Positions 8,709 to 18,299 of a stretch of DNA of 64,000 bases are shown piece after piece; the first letter of the stretch is position 1, and the number at the start of each line of letters is the position of its first letter. The stretch is from contig CP115966.1 of assembly GCA_027941995.1 (NCBI GenBank), forward strand, positions 1,674,001 through 1,738,000, given 5' to 3'. This stretch comes from Erythrobacteraceae bacterium WH01K (GTDB lineage: Bacteria; Pseudomonadota; Alphaproteobacteria; Sphingomonadales; Sphingomonadaceae). The position numbers and the translations under genes are program-made. The notes beneath the pieces were generated by a model that was not told the origin of the DNA, made no database searches, and saw only the letters and a list, made by a program, of their open reading frames with translations.

Positions 8709-10088
8709 ATGAGCGAAGCTACACTTCTTGCAGGCCCCGCCCTGCGCCGCCTCCGCAAACGAGAGGGTCTTACACAGGCCACCATGGCCTCGCGCCTCGG
8801 CATATCCGCCAGTTACCTCAACCTCATCGAGCGCAACAAGCGGCCCGTGTCGGCGCGCGTCGTCGTCCAGCTCGTCGAGCAGTTCGACCTCGACCCGAGG
8901 CGATTGAAATCGGACGAGTCCATCGGGGGCCTCGACGGGCTTGCCCGCAGGCTGTCGGACGAGCGTTTTGCAGATCTCGGTATCGACCGGGACGAAGCAG
9001 CCGAATTTCTTGCCGCAGCTCCGCAAGCCGCGGCGGCTTTCGCGCGGCTCTTTGACAAGGCCGGTAATGTGGACGACGCAGGCTACGATCCGCTGGTCGC
9101 TTCCCGGCGCGAGATCGAACGTTGGAAAAACCATTTTGCCGATCTCGACAATTCCGCAGAAGAACTGGCCGACGAATTGCGCCTGTCCCGGGCGGATTTG
9201 TCGGCCGCGCTTACAGAGAGGCTGCGCGAGCGTCACCAGCTGGCGATCCGCATCCTCCCCCGCGACGTCATGCCGGAAACCCTGCGGCGGCTCGATCTTC
9301 ACGCAAGGCAGGTCCAGATATCGGAGATGCTTTCGCCCGCATCGCGCAATTTCCAACTGGCGCTGCAGCTTGCGCAGCTTGAACAGGGCAGTGCGATTAC
9401 ACAGCTTGCGGCCGGTTCCCAGTTCGAGGACGAGGCCGCGCGCAAACTGTTCGAACGCCATTTGACCGGTTATTTCGCGGCCGCATTGCTGATGCCGTAT
9501 TCCAGGTTCCTGAGGGCGTGCGAGGCAACCGGATACGATCTCCCCGTGCTGGAACGGCGGTTCAATGTCAGCCCCGAACAGCTTGCCCACCGGCTCACGA
9601 CCCTGCAGCGGGTCGGGCAGAGGGGGCTACCCTTCTTCATGGCGCGCATCGACCGTGCGGGGCAATTTTCGAAGCGGTTTTCCGGTGCGAGCGGCACGCC
9701 GCTGCTGGAGAGCGAGAATTCCTGTCCGCTCTGGAACGTGCACGAGGCGTTCGAGCGGCCGGACAGGTGGGTCGTCCAGACGGTTCGGATCGACGATCGC
9801 GGAGAGAACGCTAAAGAATGGCTGACGCTTTCTCACGCCGTCGACGCAAGTGGTGGCGGGGGGAAATTCGCTATCGCCCTTGGTATCGATGCAAATCTGG
9901 CGGCACCGATGGCGCAGACGCGGCAGGGTTTGACCGGCATTTCCGCAGCGCAGCCGATCGGACTCGGCTGCGCGAGGTGCCGGCGGGAAGATTGCCGTCA
10001 ACGCTCCCTTCCGCCGAAAAACGCGTCCCTCGCATTCGACCGGACCAAGCGCAGTTCGACCCCGTTCGATTTCCAGACTGCCAATTGA
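8709..10088 (+). CDS. ScfR/RamB-like XRE family transcriptional regulator
   Basis: 459 residues. An N-terminal XRE helix-turn-helix spans about residues 10-65 (LRKREGLTQATMASRLGISA, then SYLNLIERNKRPVS). A central IrrE/ImmA-like region follows, and the C-terminal DUF2083-type part has cysteines at GLGCARCRREDC. This architecture is that of the short-chain fatty acyl regulator ScfR and of RamB, which controls acetate and glyoxylate cycle genes. Divergent placement from aceA supports control of isocitrate lyase, perhaps sensing an acyl-CoA. No clear Shine-Dalgarno precedes the ATG. Confidence 0.88.
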   Translation: MSEATLLAGPALRRLRKREGLTQATMASRLGISASYLNLIERNKRPVSARVVVQLVEQFDLDPRRLKSDESIGGLDGLARRLSDERFADLGIDRDEAAEFLAAAPQAAAAFARLFDKAGNVDDAGYDPLVASRREIERWKNHFADLDNSAEELADELRLSRADLSAALTERLRERHQLAIRILPRDVMPETLRRLDLHARQVQISEMLSPASRNFQLALQLAQLEQGSAITQLAAGSQFEDEAARKLFERHLTGYFAAALLMPYSRFLRACEATGYDLPVLERRFNVSPEQLAHRLTTLQRVGQRGLPFFMARIDRAGQFSKRFSGASGTPLLESENSCPLWNVHEAFERPDRWVVQTVRIDDRGENAKEWLTLSHAVDASGGGGKFAIALGIDANLAAPMAQTRQGLTGISAAQPIGLGCARCRREDCRQRSLPPKNASLAFDRTKRSSTPFDFQTAN

Positions 10089-10152
10089 TGGTGAGAGCAG
10101 GCGGAACCGTTCGTGTACGTCGAGAATTGTGCTTTCATCTGGAGATAACGCA

Positions 10153-10443
10153 ATGACCGAAGAACGTATCAGCACCACCCGCGAGCCCGATGGCACCACG
10201 ACTACGACACGCACCACGTCGGTCCATGACGGCGCTTCCTCCTCGGGCGGAGGAAAGATCTTGCTGGCTGTGGTCCTCCTGATTGCTGTCGGTGCGGCCA
10301 TTTTCCTTTTTTCCGGCATGAGCGATGCTGAAATCGCCAAGGATACCGCGATCACGGACGCCGCCGGCGAAGTAGGAAACGCCGCACAACAGGTAGGCGA
10401 TGCTGCACAGGATGCTGCCGACAGCGTCACCGGGCAGGAGTAA
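10153..10443 (+). CDS. Small single-pass membrane protein
   Basis: 96 residues. A polar, Thr-rich N-terminus (STTREPDGTTTTTRTTS) is followed by one transmembrane helix at about 35-55 (KILLAVVLLIAVGAAIFLFS) and a helical Ala/Asp/Gln-rich tail (AAQQVGDAAQDAADS). GGAGATAAC before the ATG at 10153 supports this start over the upstream one at 10129. Function unknown. A GGAACC at 10114-10119 hints at an EcfG promoter, but no CGTT follows at the right distance. Confidence 0.7.
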   Translation: MTEERISTTREPDGTTTTTRTTSVHDGASSSGGGKILLAVVLLIAVGAAIFLFSGMSDAEIAKDTAITDAAGEVGNAAQQVGDAAQDAADSVTGQE

Positions 10444-10531
10444 ACGGGCTGCTAACCAACGCGGCCCGCCGATCCCTTATGATCGCCCAAATCCTGTAAA
10501 ATTTACCGACATTTCATTCTTCGCCCGTAGC

Positions 10532-10559
10532 CCGGGAGGCCGATTGAGAAGCCTCCCGG
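10532..10559 (+). other. Stem-loop just upstream of the sugar transferase start
   Basis: A perfect 9-bp stem, CCGGGAGGC (10532-10540) with GCCTCCCGG (10551-10559), around a 10-nt loop, ending 15 nt before the ATG at 10575. It is followed by AAAA rather than a T-run, so it is a poor terminator. It may be a 5' leader structure; the stem holds a GGAGG sequence. Confidence 0.5.
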
Positions 10560-10574
10560 AAAACTGCGCGGACG

Positions 10575-11960
10575 ATGATACGGTTATTCAAGCATTACAT
10601 CCCGCATGCCGTGCTTTTGCTCGGCCTGGTCGACCTGCTCCTGCTGCTGCTATCGGGTGAATTGGCCTGGCATTTGCGGGCATCCCAGATCGGCACCAGC
10701 GTGGGTCCGGTTTCGGGGCGGATCATACCCCTCGCCGGTTTCGCCATAACGATCTGGATCGCGATGATCTCGGTCGGCGTGTACGGATCCGACGCCCTGC
10801 GCTCCATGCGCTATGCCTGCGCGCGGCTGCTCGTCGCCATCAGTCTGGGCATCATCGCGCTGTCGGTCATCGATTTTATCGCGCCGGGAGCAACGTTCTG
10901 GCGCTCGACCCTGCTTTACGCGATGGGCTTTGCAATCGGCCTTCTCATAACCGGACGCCTGTTCGCCAACAGTTTCATCGGCACATCCGCCTTCAGGCGC
11001 CGGGTGCTCGTGCTCGGGGCGGGGGAGAGGGCGGAACGGCTTCGCAAGCTTGCCGACCGGCCCGAAAGCGGGTTCGCAATCGTGTCCTATCTCGCCATGA
11101 ACGAGGGCGCGCCCGTGGTGGAGGAAGCCATCCCCCGCGCGGCAATCCACGACATGGGAAAATTCGTCGAGAACCTCGGCGTAAGCGAGGTTGTTCTCGC
11201 ATTGGAGGAACGCCGCAATTCGCTGCCCTTGAAGGACTTGCTCCGCGTCAAGACCCGCGGTGTCCACATCAACGAGTTCAGCAGTTTCCTGGAACGAGAG
11301 ACCGGGCGCGTCGATCTCGATACCGTCAATCCCAGCTGGCTGATCTTCTCCGACGGATTTTCTTCCGGGCGGATGCTGTCGAGTGCCAGCAAGCGGATTT
11401 TCGACATCATCGCCAGCGGACTGCTGCTCGTCCTTACCCTGCCGGTGATCGCGCTGTTCGCATTGCTCGTGAAGCTCGACAGCAAGGGACCGGCGTTCTT
11501 CCGCCAGACGCGCGTCGGCCTTTTCGGCCAGCCATTCGATGTCATCAAGCTGCGATCGATGACTGCCGATGCGGAAAAGGACGGGCAGAAATGGGCGGAG
11601 AGAAACGACGTCCGCGTGACCCGGATAGGGAAATTCATTCGCAAGGTCCGGATCGACGAACTGCCCCAGACATGGAGCGTCCTGAAAGGCGAGATGAGCT
11701 TCGTGGGACCTCGTCCCGAAGTTCCGAAATTCGTCGCCGACCTGGATGACAAGCTCCCGTATTATGCGGAGCGTCACATGGTGAAGCCCGGGATCACGGG
11801 CTGGGCGCAGATCAATTATCCCTATGGCGCCAGCATCGAGGATGCGCGGCACAAGCTGGAATACGATCTCTACTACGCCAAGAACTATACGCCCTTCCTG
11901 GACCTGCTGATCCTGCTCCAGACACTGCGCGTGGTGCTCTGGTCGGAAGGGGCGCGGTGA
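10575..11960 (+). CDS. Polyprenyl glycosylphosphotransferase (EpsB-type sugar transferase)
   Basis: 461 residues. It starts the first sugar of an exopolysaccharide repeat by moving a sugar phosphate onto undecaprenyl phosphate at the inner membrane. The N-terminal half has about four transmembrane helices and a nucleotide-binding-like soluble domain from ~130. The C-terminal bacterial sugar transferase domain spans about 270-461, with KRIFDIIASGLLLV, KLRSMTADAE, RIDELPQTWSVLKG, SFVGPRPEVP and GITGWAQINYPYGAS. The last motif is typical of transferases associated with PEP-CTERM/exosortase loci (TIGR03013). It heads a tight operon with prsK, prsR and a TPR lipoprotein. Confidence 0.9.
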   Translation: MIRLFKHYIPHAVLLLGLVDLLLLLLSGELAWHLRASQIGTSVGPVSGRIIPLAGFAITIWIAMISVGVYGSDALRSMRYACARLLVAISLGIIALSVIDFIAPGATFWRSTLLYAMGFAIGLLITGRLFANSFIGTSAFRRRVLVLGAGERAERLRKLADRPESGFAIVSYLAMNEGAPVVEEAIPRAAIHDMGKFVENLGVSEVVLALEERRNSLPLKDLLRVKTRGVHINEFSSFLERETGRVDLDTVNPSWLIFSDGFSSGRMLSSASKRIFDIIASGLLLVLTLPVIALFALLVKLDSKGPAFFRQTRVGLFGQPFDVIKLRSMTADAEKDGQKWAERNDVRVTRIGKFIRKVRIDELPQTWSVLKGEMSFVGPRPEVPKFVADLDDKLPYYAERHMVKPGITGWAQINYPYGASIEDARHKLEYDLYYAKNYTPFLDLLILLQTLRVVLWSEGAR

Positions 11961-14080
11961 TGAATGCGCCCATCCTGAGCGCACCGACGCTGATGCTTGC
12001 GCTGCATTTTGCGGCCGCCGTCGCGTGCGGGCTCGGGGCTGCCTGGCTTGCGCGCGGGGGAAGGGGCGGATTGCCCGCGCGGACCGCCACGCTGGCGGCC
12101 CTGGTCGCAATGGCGGTCTGGGCAGCCTGCGTCGCGGCGTCGGGACCGTGGACCCTCTATTCCGGTCTCGCCGAAAGCGTCAGAAACATCGCCCTCATCA
12201 TCCTCCTCCACCAGCATTTCGATACGGTGGGGCAAAGGCTTACCCTGCGTCCGATCGTCATCGCGCTCGTCGGCGTGGAGCTGGTACAGACCCTCATTGG
12301 CGTTCTTGCACTTGGCTATTACGGTCCTGCTGCCGGACTCCTGCATGCCTCTTTCATCATGCGGATGATGGTCGCGGTGGGCGCACTGCTGCTGGTTCAC
12401 AATCTCTACGCCGGGATGGGGGAGAAAGACCGGATCGGGCTGCGCTCCGTCGTTTTCGGAATGGCGGGACTGTGGGCTTTCGACCTCAATTTCTACGTCA
12501 TATCCTTCCTGGTCGGCCAGCCCGCGGTCGAGGTCGCGATCTTGCGCGGCCCGGTTGTCGCGATGGCTGCCCTGGGCTTGGTGCTGGGCTCGCGCCCGGG
12601 GGACGAGCCGATCCAGCTACGCCCGTCGCGGGTCGCGGCCTTACAGACGATCTCGCTCGTGGTGGTCGGCGGATACCTGATGGCGATGCTGGCCCTGTCC
12701 GAGCTGCTCGCTTTGTTCGAGGGCGATGCGGCGCGGCTGACGCAAATCGGCCTCTTGGTCGGGACGATGGTGCTGGGACTGATCTGGTTGCCCAGCAAGC
12801 GAGCGCGGGCGTGGATCAAGGTCATCGCCCTCAAGCACTTTTTCCAGCACCGCTACGATTACCGGGAAGAATGGCTGCGATTTACCCAGACCATCAGCAG
12901 TCAGGGTAGCAGCGAGAGCCCGCTCAGGGCGCGGATACTCAAGGCGGTAGTCGACATCACCTCCAGCAAATCGGCGCTGCTGTTCCTGATCGACGAGGAC
13001 GGGCGGTTTGCCGAAGCGGGTCACGACGGACAGCTCCTCGCGCCCGAAGAAGGCGTTCTCCTTCCGCCGGCGCTCGTGTCGGTGATGGAGCGCGAGGGCG
13101 ATATCATCGATGTCGATGCCGTGCGTTCGGGTGTCGATCGCGCGGGCGAACTCGCCGCTGTCCCTGATTGGATACTGGATGACGAACGCTGCTGGGCGAT
13201 CGTTCCGCTGGTCCATTTCGACAGGCTGGTCGGGGCGATCCTGCTTTCCCGCCCGCCGGACAAGCGCGAACTGGACTGGGAGGACTTCGATCTTCTCAAG
13301 CTCGTCGGCAGGCACGTGGCCAGCTACCTGGCGGAACAATCGGGTCACGAGGCCTTGATGCAGTCGGCCCAGTTCGACCAGTTCAACCGCCGCATCGCCT
13401 TCGTCATGCACGATATCAAGAACCTCGCCAGCCAGCTCAACCTGCTTGCCAGCAATGCGGAACGTCATGCGGAGAAGCCGGAATTCCGCAAGGACATGCT
13501 CGTCACTCTCAGAACGGCATCGGGCAAGCTGCAGAACCTGCTCGACAGGCTCGGGGGATACACTGCCGGCCAGGACGGCGTGGTAGAGGCCGTTCCCCTT
13601 AACGGGATACTGGCGGGGGTAGAGCAACGGTTCAAGGCCACTGGCAGGCTGAATACCGCTTGCGACAACACGGTCATCGTGCAGGCCAACCGGGAAGGCC
13701 TCCAGCAGGCGCTGATCCATCTGGTCCAGAATGCATTCGATGCAAGCGAGGAAACGGACATCGTCCAGCTGGCGGTGTCCAGCGACGCGGTGAACGCGAT
13801 AGTCGAGGTCATCGACGACGGCGAGGGGATGGAGCCGGAATTCCTTCGTGGCGGACTGTTTCGGCCCTTTGTGTCTTCAAAGAATGGCGGGTTCGGCATC
13901 GGGGCATTCGAGGCCCGCGAACTGGTCAGGGCCATGGGCGGAACCCTGGACGTGACGTCGCGCAAGGGGCTTGGCACCCGATTCACCATCAAACTTCCGC
14001 TGGCTGGCCCGGCCGGGCTTCTGAGCAGGCTGGACGAGCGGAAAGATCCTGAAATCCCATCAATCAACGAGGTCGCATAA
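11960..14080 (+). CDS. prsK: PEP-CTERM system sensor histidine kinase PrsK
   Basis: 706 residues. The N-terminal ~290 residues are a membrane region of about eight helices, followed by a GAF-like domain at about 310-465. The kinase core has phosphoacceptor His484 in MHDIKN, an N-box LVQNAFDAS, a G1 box IDDGEGM and a final GGFGIGAFEARELVRAMGG. This matches PrsK of XrtA/PEP-CTERM exopolysaccharide loci, the partner of PrsR. ATG 11960 overlaps the sugar transferase stop by one base (TGATG); a GTG at 11957 is also possible. The stop overlaps the prsR ATG by one base (TAATG). The signal sensed is unknown. Confidence 0.88.
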   Translation: MNAPILSAPTLMLALHFAAAVACGLGAAWLARGGRGGLPARTATLAALVAMAVWAACVAASGPWTLYSGLAESVRNIALIILLHQHFDTVGQRLTLRPIVIALVGVELVQTLIGVLALGYYGPAAGLLHASFIMRMMVAVGALLLVHNLYAGMGEKDRIGLRSVVFGMAGLWAFDLNFYVISFLVGQPAVEVAILRGPVVAMAALGLVLGSRPGDEPIQLRPSRVAALQTISLVVVGGYLMAMLALSELLALFEGDAARLTQIGLLVGTMVLGLIWLPSKRARAWIKVIALKHFFQHRYDYREEWLRFTQTISSQGSSESPLRARILKAVVDITSSKSALLFLIDEDGRFAEAGHDGQLLAPEEGVLLPPALVSVMEREGDIIDVDAVRSGVDRAGELAAVPDWILDDERCWAIVPLVHFDRLVGAILLSRPPDKRELDWEDFDLLKLVGRHVASYLAEQSGHEALMQSAQFDQFNRRIAFVMHDIKNLASQLNLLASNAERHAEKPEFRKDMLVTLRTASGKLQNLLDRLGGYTAGQDGVVEAVPLNGILAGVEQRFKATGRLNTACDNTVIVQANREGLQQALIHLVQNAFDASEETDIVQLAVSSDAVNAIVEVIDDGEGMEPEFLRGGLFRPFVSSKNGGFGIGAFEARELVRAMGGTLDVTSRKGLGTRFTIKLPLAGPAGLLSRLDERKDPEIPSINEVA

Positions 14081-15456
14081 TGGCGAATGCGAAAGATAAG
14101 GCGCTGCCCAAACTGCTGGTTGTCGAAGACGACGAGGGGCTGCAAGCGCAGCTCAGATGGGCCTATGAGGATTTCGATGTGACCATTGCCGGGTCGCGCG
14201 AAGCGGCCATCGCCGCCCTGCGCGCGGAAGAGCCGGCCGTCGTCACTCTCGATCTGGGCCTGCCGCCGGACCCCGATGGCGTGAGCGAAGGGCTCGCTGT
14301 TCTCGATGCGATCATGGCGATCAAGCCGGATACCAAAGTCATCGTGGCATCCGGCCACGGCGCGCGGGAGAGCGCGCTGGGTGCGATTGCGCGCGGTGCC
14401 TACGATTTCTACCAGAAGCCTGTCGATATCGATACGCTTGGCCTGATCGTACGCAGGGCGTTTAACCTGCATGCCATCGAGGCAGAGAACGCGCGGCTTG
14501 CAGACCGGGTCGGGGACGACAAGACGGTTCTGGGCACGATGATTACGGGCGCGCCTGAAATGGCCAAGGTCGCCCGGACGATCGAGCGCGTGGCCAATAC
14601 CAGCGTGTCGGTCATGCTTCTGGGAGCGAGCGGTACGGGCAAGGAACTGCTCGCCAGGGGCCTGCACGAATCAAGCGACCGCAGCGACCGGCCATTCGTT
14701 GCCATCAATTGCGCGGCCATCCCCGAGAACCTGCTGGAAAGCGAACTTTTCGGGCACGAGAAGGGCGCCTTTACAGGTGCGGTGAAGACGACCGAAGGCA
14801 AGATCGAACAGGCGCATGGCGGAACTCTGTTCCTCGACGAGGTCGGCGACATTCCCCTTCCTCTCCAGGTCAAATTGCTGCGCTTCCTTCAGGAACGGGT
14901 CATCGAGAGGATCGGCGGGCGCAAGCAGATCGATGTCGATGTCCGGATCGTATGCGCGACCCACCAGAACCTTGAACAGATGACCGCCGATGGACGATTC
15001 CGCGAAGACCTGTTCTATCGGCTTGCGGAAATCGTCGTGAAGATTCCCTCGCTCGCCGAGCGTCCGGGCGATGCAACGCTTCTGGCGAAAGCCTTCCTCC
15101 AGCGTTTCGCGGCCGAGATGAACCCGCAGGTGAAAGGGTTCGCGCCCGACGCCCTGTCCGCCATCGACAGCTGGAACTGGCCGGGCAATGTCCGCGAGCT
15201 GGAGAACCGGGTCAAGCGCGCGGTCATCATGGCCGACGCACGGCTCGTCAGCGCAGCCGATCTCGACCTCGAAAGCGAAGAAGACGGTGAGGGCGAGGTC
15301 CTGAACCTGAAGGCAGCACGCGAGCAGTCGGACCGCAAGGTCATCCGTCATGCCCTGGCGCGGACCGAAGGGAATATCTCCAGCACGGCCCGCATGCTGG
15401 GTATCAGCCGGCCCACCCTGTACGATCTGTTGAAACAGTACGACCTTCAATCCTGA
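14080..15456 (+). CDS. prsR: PEP-CTERM system sigma54-dependent response regulator PrsR
   Basis: 458 residues in three domains. The receiver domain spans ~10-130 with phosphoacceptor Asp58 (VVTLDLGLPP) and the conserved Lys in YQKPVD. The AAA+ sigma54-interaction domain spans ~155-385 with Walker A GASGTGKE at 182-189, the intact sigma54-contact loop GAFTGA at 229-234, and GGTLFLDEVGD. A Fis-type helix-turn-helix follows (NISSTARMLGISRPTLYDLL). It should activate RpoN promoters of exopolysaccharide and PEP-CTERM protein genes elsewhere after phosphorylation by PrsK. I found no clear TGGC-N9-TTGC site upstream of its own operon. Confidence 0.92.
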   Translation: MANAKDKALPKLLVVEDDEGLQAQLRWAYEDFDVTIAGSREAAIAALRAEEPAVVTLDLGLPPDPDGVSEGLAVLDAIMAIKPDTKVIVASGHGARESALGAIARGAYDFYQKPVDIDTLGLIVRRAFNLHAIEAENARLADRVGDDKTVLGTMITGAPEMAKVARTIERVANTSVSVMLLGASGTGKELLARGLHESSDRSDRPFVAINCAAIPENLLESELFGHEKGAFTGAVKTTEGKIEQAHGGTLFLDEVGDIPLPLQVKLLRFLQERVIERIGGRKQIDVDVRIVCATHQNLEQMTADGRFREDLFYRLAEIVVKIPSLAERPGDATLLAKAFLQRFAAEMNPQVKGFAPDALSAIDSWNWPGNVRELENRVKRAVIMADARLVSAADLDLESEEDGEGEVLNLKAAREQSDRKVIRHALARTEGNISSTARMLGISRPTLYDLLKQYDLQS

Positions 15457-15457
15457 G

Positions 15458-17206
15458 ATGCGCGGCAGGCTTCTCCTCGCCCTGACGGGGGCGCTTGCCC
15501 TTGCCGGGTGCGAGGACTCTGCCGAGCAGCAACCGGCGGCAGACGAGGCAGCTATGGCGCTGGCCCGGGGCGATGGATTTGCGGCCGAAGATGCTCTGCG
15601 TGAACAATTGCGCTCAGGCGCGGCGCGCGAAACCGTCGCGGCTGCAATGGGCGAGGCGGAATTGCAGCAGGGGCAATTGGCGGAGGCTCGCAAGTGGCTC
15701 GGCCCCGGACGCTTCACCGAGGACACTGCAGGTCGGGGTTTCCTGATGCTGGGAAGGCTGGAAATGCGCGCGGGCAATCTGCCTGCCGCGGGCACAGCAT
15801 ACGATCAGGCGCTGAGATACATTCGCGACGACGCCGAATTATGGGTCGATATTGCTCGCCTGCGCTATCGAGGCGGCGAGCAGACACAGGCTGTCGTTGC
15901 GGCCTTGCGCGCGATGGAACTCGATCCCGACAACCCGTCGGCCCTGCTGCTGCGTGGGCAACTGGCCCGCGATGCGGAAGGCATGGCTGCCGCGCTCCCT
16001 TTCTTCGAGAAGGCGCTGGAACGCCAGCCGGACAATCTCGACCTGCTGGCCGAATATTCCGCCACTCTCGGCGAACTGGGGAGGGCGAGCGAAAGCCTGG
16101 CCATGGCCCGGCGGATCGTGAAGATCGACCCGGCGTATCAGCGGGCCTACTTCCTGCAGGCCGTAATTGCCGCGCGCGGGGCGAAATTCGACCTTGCCCG
16201 GAAACTGCTTACCATGAGCGGAGACCATGGGCGCGATACCCCTGCCGGCATCATGCTGGGCGGGGTCATCGACATGGAACAGGGCAATCATGCCAGCGCC
16301 GCGCAGGCATTCGACAGGTTGAACCGATTACAGCCGGAGAACCGCCAGGTACGCGAATTGCTGGCGCGCTCGCTGTCGCTCGGCGGCAATCACCGTGAGC
16401 TCGTCTACCGCTTCGACCGCGAGGCGCGACTGCGCAGCGCTTCGCCATACATGCGTATCATGGTGGCCAGGGCGCATGAGGCGCTCGGCAATCGCGATCT
16501 GGCCGCGGCTCTTCTGGACCGCGCGGCCGACCCTCAAGACGATGACCTGGTCGCCATGCAACCGGCTGTGGCGCTGTCGGTGACCGCCACTCGGGGTGTT
16601 GGCGATGCGAAGGACGCGCTGTCACTTGTCAGGGGGCGGATCGTTACAGGGGATCGTAGCGGTGCGCTGGCGGCTGCGAGGGCATTCCAGAGGCGCTATC
16701 CCGGTTCAGCCGACGCCTTTGCATTGCTGGGCGATGCGTATCTGTCCAATCGGCAGGTCGGTCCGGCATTGCAGGCTTACGAGAAGGCCGCCGGGGTCCG
16801 CCGCACATGGCCGCTAGCCCGCCGAATGATCGCTGCCCTTCGTGCGTCGGGTCGCAGGGACGCTGCCATTGCGCTTTGCGAATCCCATCTCGCTGGCAAT
16901 CCTTCAAACGGCGAACTGGCATCGATGTTGGCGCGGTTCGCTTATGACGCGGGTGACATGGGACGCGCCTCGAGATTGCTCGATCAGGCCATCGGCCATG
17001 GTTACGACCGCGATGCGGATGTTCTTTCGCTGAGGGCGATGATTGCGAAGCGTGAAGGCCTCGACACGCTCGCCCTCCAGTTGGCGCATCGTGCCGTTTC
17101 CATTCAACCGCAGGGGAGAACCGCGTTGCAGGCGCTTTCCATGGTCGAAGAGGGGGGAACAGCCCGCAGCGCTGTCGCCAAGGCGCGCAAGCTGGACGAG
17201 AACTGA
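15458..17206 (+). CDS. TPR-repeat lipoprotein, PrsT-like
   Basis: 582 residues with an N-terminal lipoprotein signal (MRGRLLLALTGALALAGC, lipobox LAGC with Cys18) and about a dozen degenerate tetratricopeptide repeats through the rest. It starts one base after the prsR stop, so it is translated in the same operon. In other PEP-CTERM loci the third gene encodes PrsT, a TPR protein that is usually much longer (nearly 900 residues). This copy is therefore a short form or a relative. It probably acts as a periplasmic scaffold for polysaccharide export, but that is inference. Confidence 0.75.
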   Translation: MRGRLLLALTGALALAGCEDSAEQQPAADEAAMALARGDGFAAEDALREQLRSGAARETVAAAMGEAELQQGQLAEARKWLGPGRFTEDTAGRGFLMLGRLEMRAGNLPAAGTAYDQALRYIRDDAELWVDIARLRYRGGEQTQAVVAALRAMELDPDNPSALLLRGQLARDAEGMAAALPFFEKALERQPDNLDLLAEYSATLGELGRASESLAMARRIVKIDPAYQRAYFLQAVIAARGAKFDLARKLLTMSGDHGRDTPAGIMLGGVIDMEQGNHASAAQAFDRLNRLQPENRQVRELLARSLSLGGNHRELVYRFDREARLRSASPYMRIMVARAHEALGNRDLAAALLDRAADPQDDDLVAMQPAVALSVTATRGVGDAKDALSLVRGRIVTGDRSGALAAARAFQRRYPGSADAFALLGDAYLSNRQVGPALQAYEKAAGVRRTWPLARRMIAALRASGRRDAAIALCESHLAGNPSNGELASMLARFAYDAGDMGRASRLLDQAIGHGYDRDADVLSLRAMIAKREGLDTLALQLAHRAVSIQPQGRTALQALSMVEEGGTARSAVAKARKLDEN

Positions 17207-17220
17207 CCGGCCCGGTCGCT

Positions 17221-18288
17221 TCAGTCGGCGGACATCGTCTCCGCGCCGGGATTGCGGCGGTTGTACCGGACCGACCACCACAGAGAGATGCCGATCAGGA
17301 CCGCACCGATAAGACCGGTGATGGTTTCGGGAATGTGCCAGCGCGCCGATAGCAGCATGATGAAACCGAGCGCGATGATCGCCCAGAACGCCCCATGCTC
17401 GAGATAACGATACTGGGCGAGCGTCCCTTGCCGGACAAGATGGATGGTCATCGAGCGGACGAACATGGCGCCGACGGACAGGCCCAGCGCGATCACGATC
17501 ATGTTGTTCGACAGGGCAAAGGCACCGATGACCCCGTCGAAGCTGAAGCTGGCATCGAGTACTTCCAGATACAGGAACCCGCCCATGCCGCTTCGAACGA
17601 CCGCGCCGGCCGCTTTCTTGCGCGCCTCGGCCTGCTCGATCAGTGCGCCGACGGCGTGCACGGCGATAAAGGTGATCAGGCCGAGGACGGCTGCAGCAAG
17701 GAACGTCAGTGCTTCTGGCGCGGGTAGCAGGGTAGAAACGCCGTAGCAGATGAGCAGGACGAGGCCGATTTCGATAGCAGGAACGCTGGAAATCCGCATG
17801 ATCTTCCGCTCGATGACGGCAATCCAGTGCACGTCCTTGTCGGAATCGAAGAAGAAGGTCAGACCGACCATGGCGAGGAAGGCGCCGCCAAAACCGGCGA
17901 TGCCGATATGCGCGCTGGATACGATCTCTTCATACCGGACTGGATCGTTCAGGGAAAGTCGCACCGCCTCGACCGGGCCAAGACCGGCCGCAATCGCAAC
18001 GATGGCGATGGGAAAGACGATCCGCATCCCGAAGACTGCGATCAGGATCCCCCAGGTCAGGAACCGCCTCTGCCATACCGGGTCCATCTCGCGCAGGACC
18101 GTGGCATTTACCACGGCATTGTCGAAGCTGAGCGAGACTTCGAGGATCGACAACACGATGACGATCCACAGGATCGACAGCATTCCGCCGACCGTGCCGG
18201 TGCTGGCCCATCCATACCATGCGCCCAGCGCCAGACAGACAGCCGTGAAGGCGAGCGAAAACGTATAGAACCGAAGCAGGGTCTGCAT
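17221..18288 (-). CDS. DUF475 integral membrane protein (TerC-like)
   Basis: 355 residues with about nine transmembrane helices. Two related acidic motifs stand out: ILEVSLSFDNAVVNATVLRE in the first third and YLEVLDASFSFDGVIGAFAL in the second half. These paired Glu/Asp motifs inside membrane segments are typical of DUF475 and the related TerC proteins, which are thought to handle metal ions. Function is unproven. The start at 18288 begins the first helix; the longer frame to 18480 runs into panB. It lies 11 nt after panB on the same strand, so the two are probably cotranscribed. Confidence 0.85.
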   Translation of the reverse strand: MQTLLRFYTFSLAFTAVCLALGAWYGWASTGTVGGMLSILWIVIVLSILEVSLSFDNAVVNATVLREMDPVWQRRFLTWGILIAVFGMRIVFPIAIVAIAAGLGPVEAVRLSLNDPVRYEEIVSSAHIGIAGFGGAFLAMVGLTFFFDSDKDVHWIAVIERKIMRISSVPAIEIGLVLLICYGVSTLLPAPEALTFLAAAVLGLITFIAVHAVGALIEQAEARKKAAGAVVRSGMGGFLYLEVLDASFSFDGVIGAFALSNNMIVIALGLSVGAMFVRSMTIHLVRQGTLAQYRYLEHGAFWAIIALGFIMLLSARWHIPETITGLIGAVLIGISLWWSVRYNRRNPGAETMSAD

Positions 18289-18299
18289 GGGATGGGTGC

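Noticed and set aside
10114-10140. Possible EcfG promoter before the 96-residue membrane protein
   Set aside because: GGAACC is present, but no CGTT follows at 16-17 nt.
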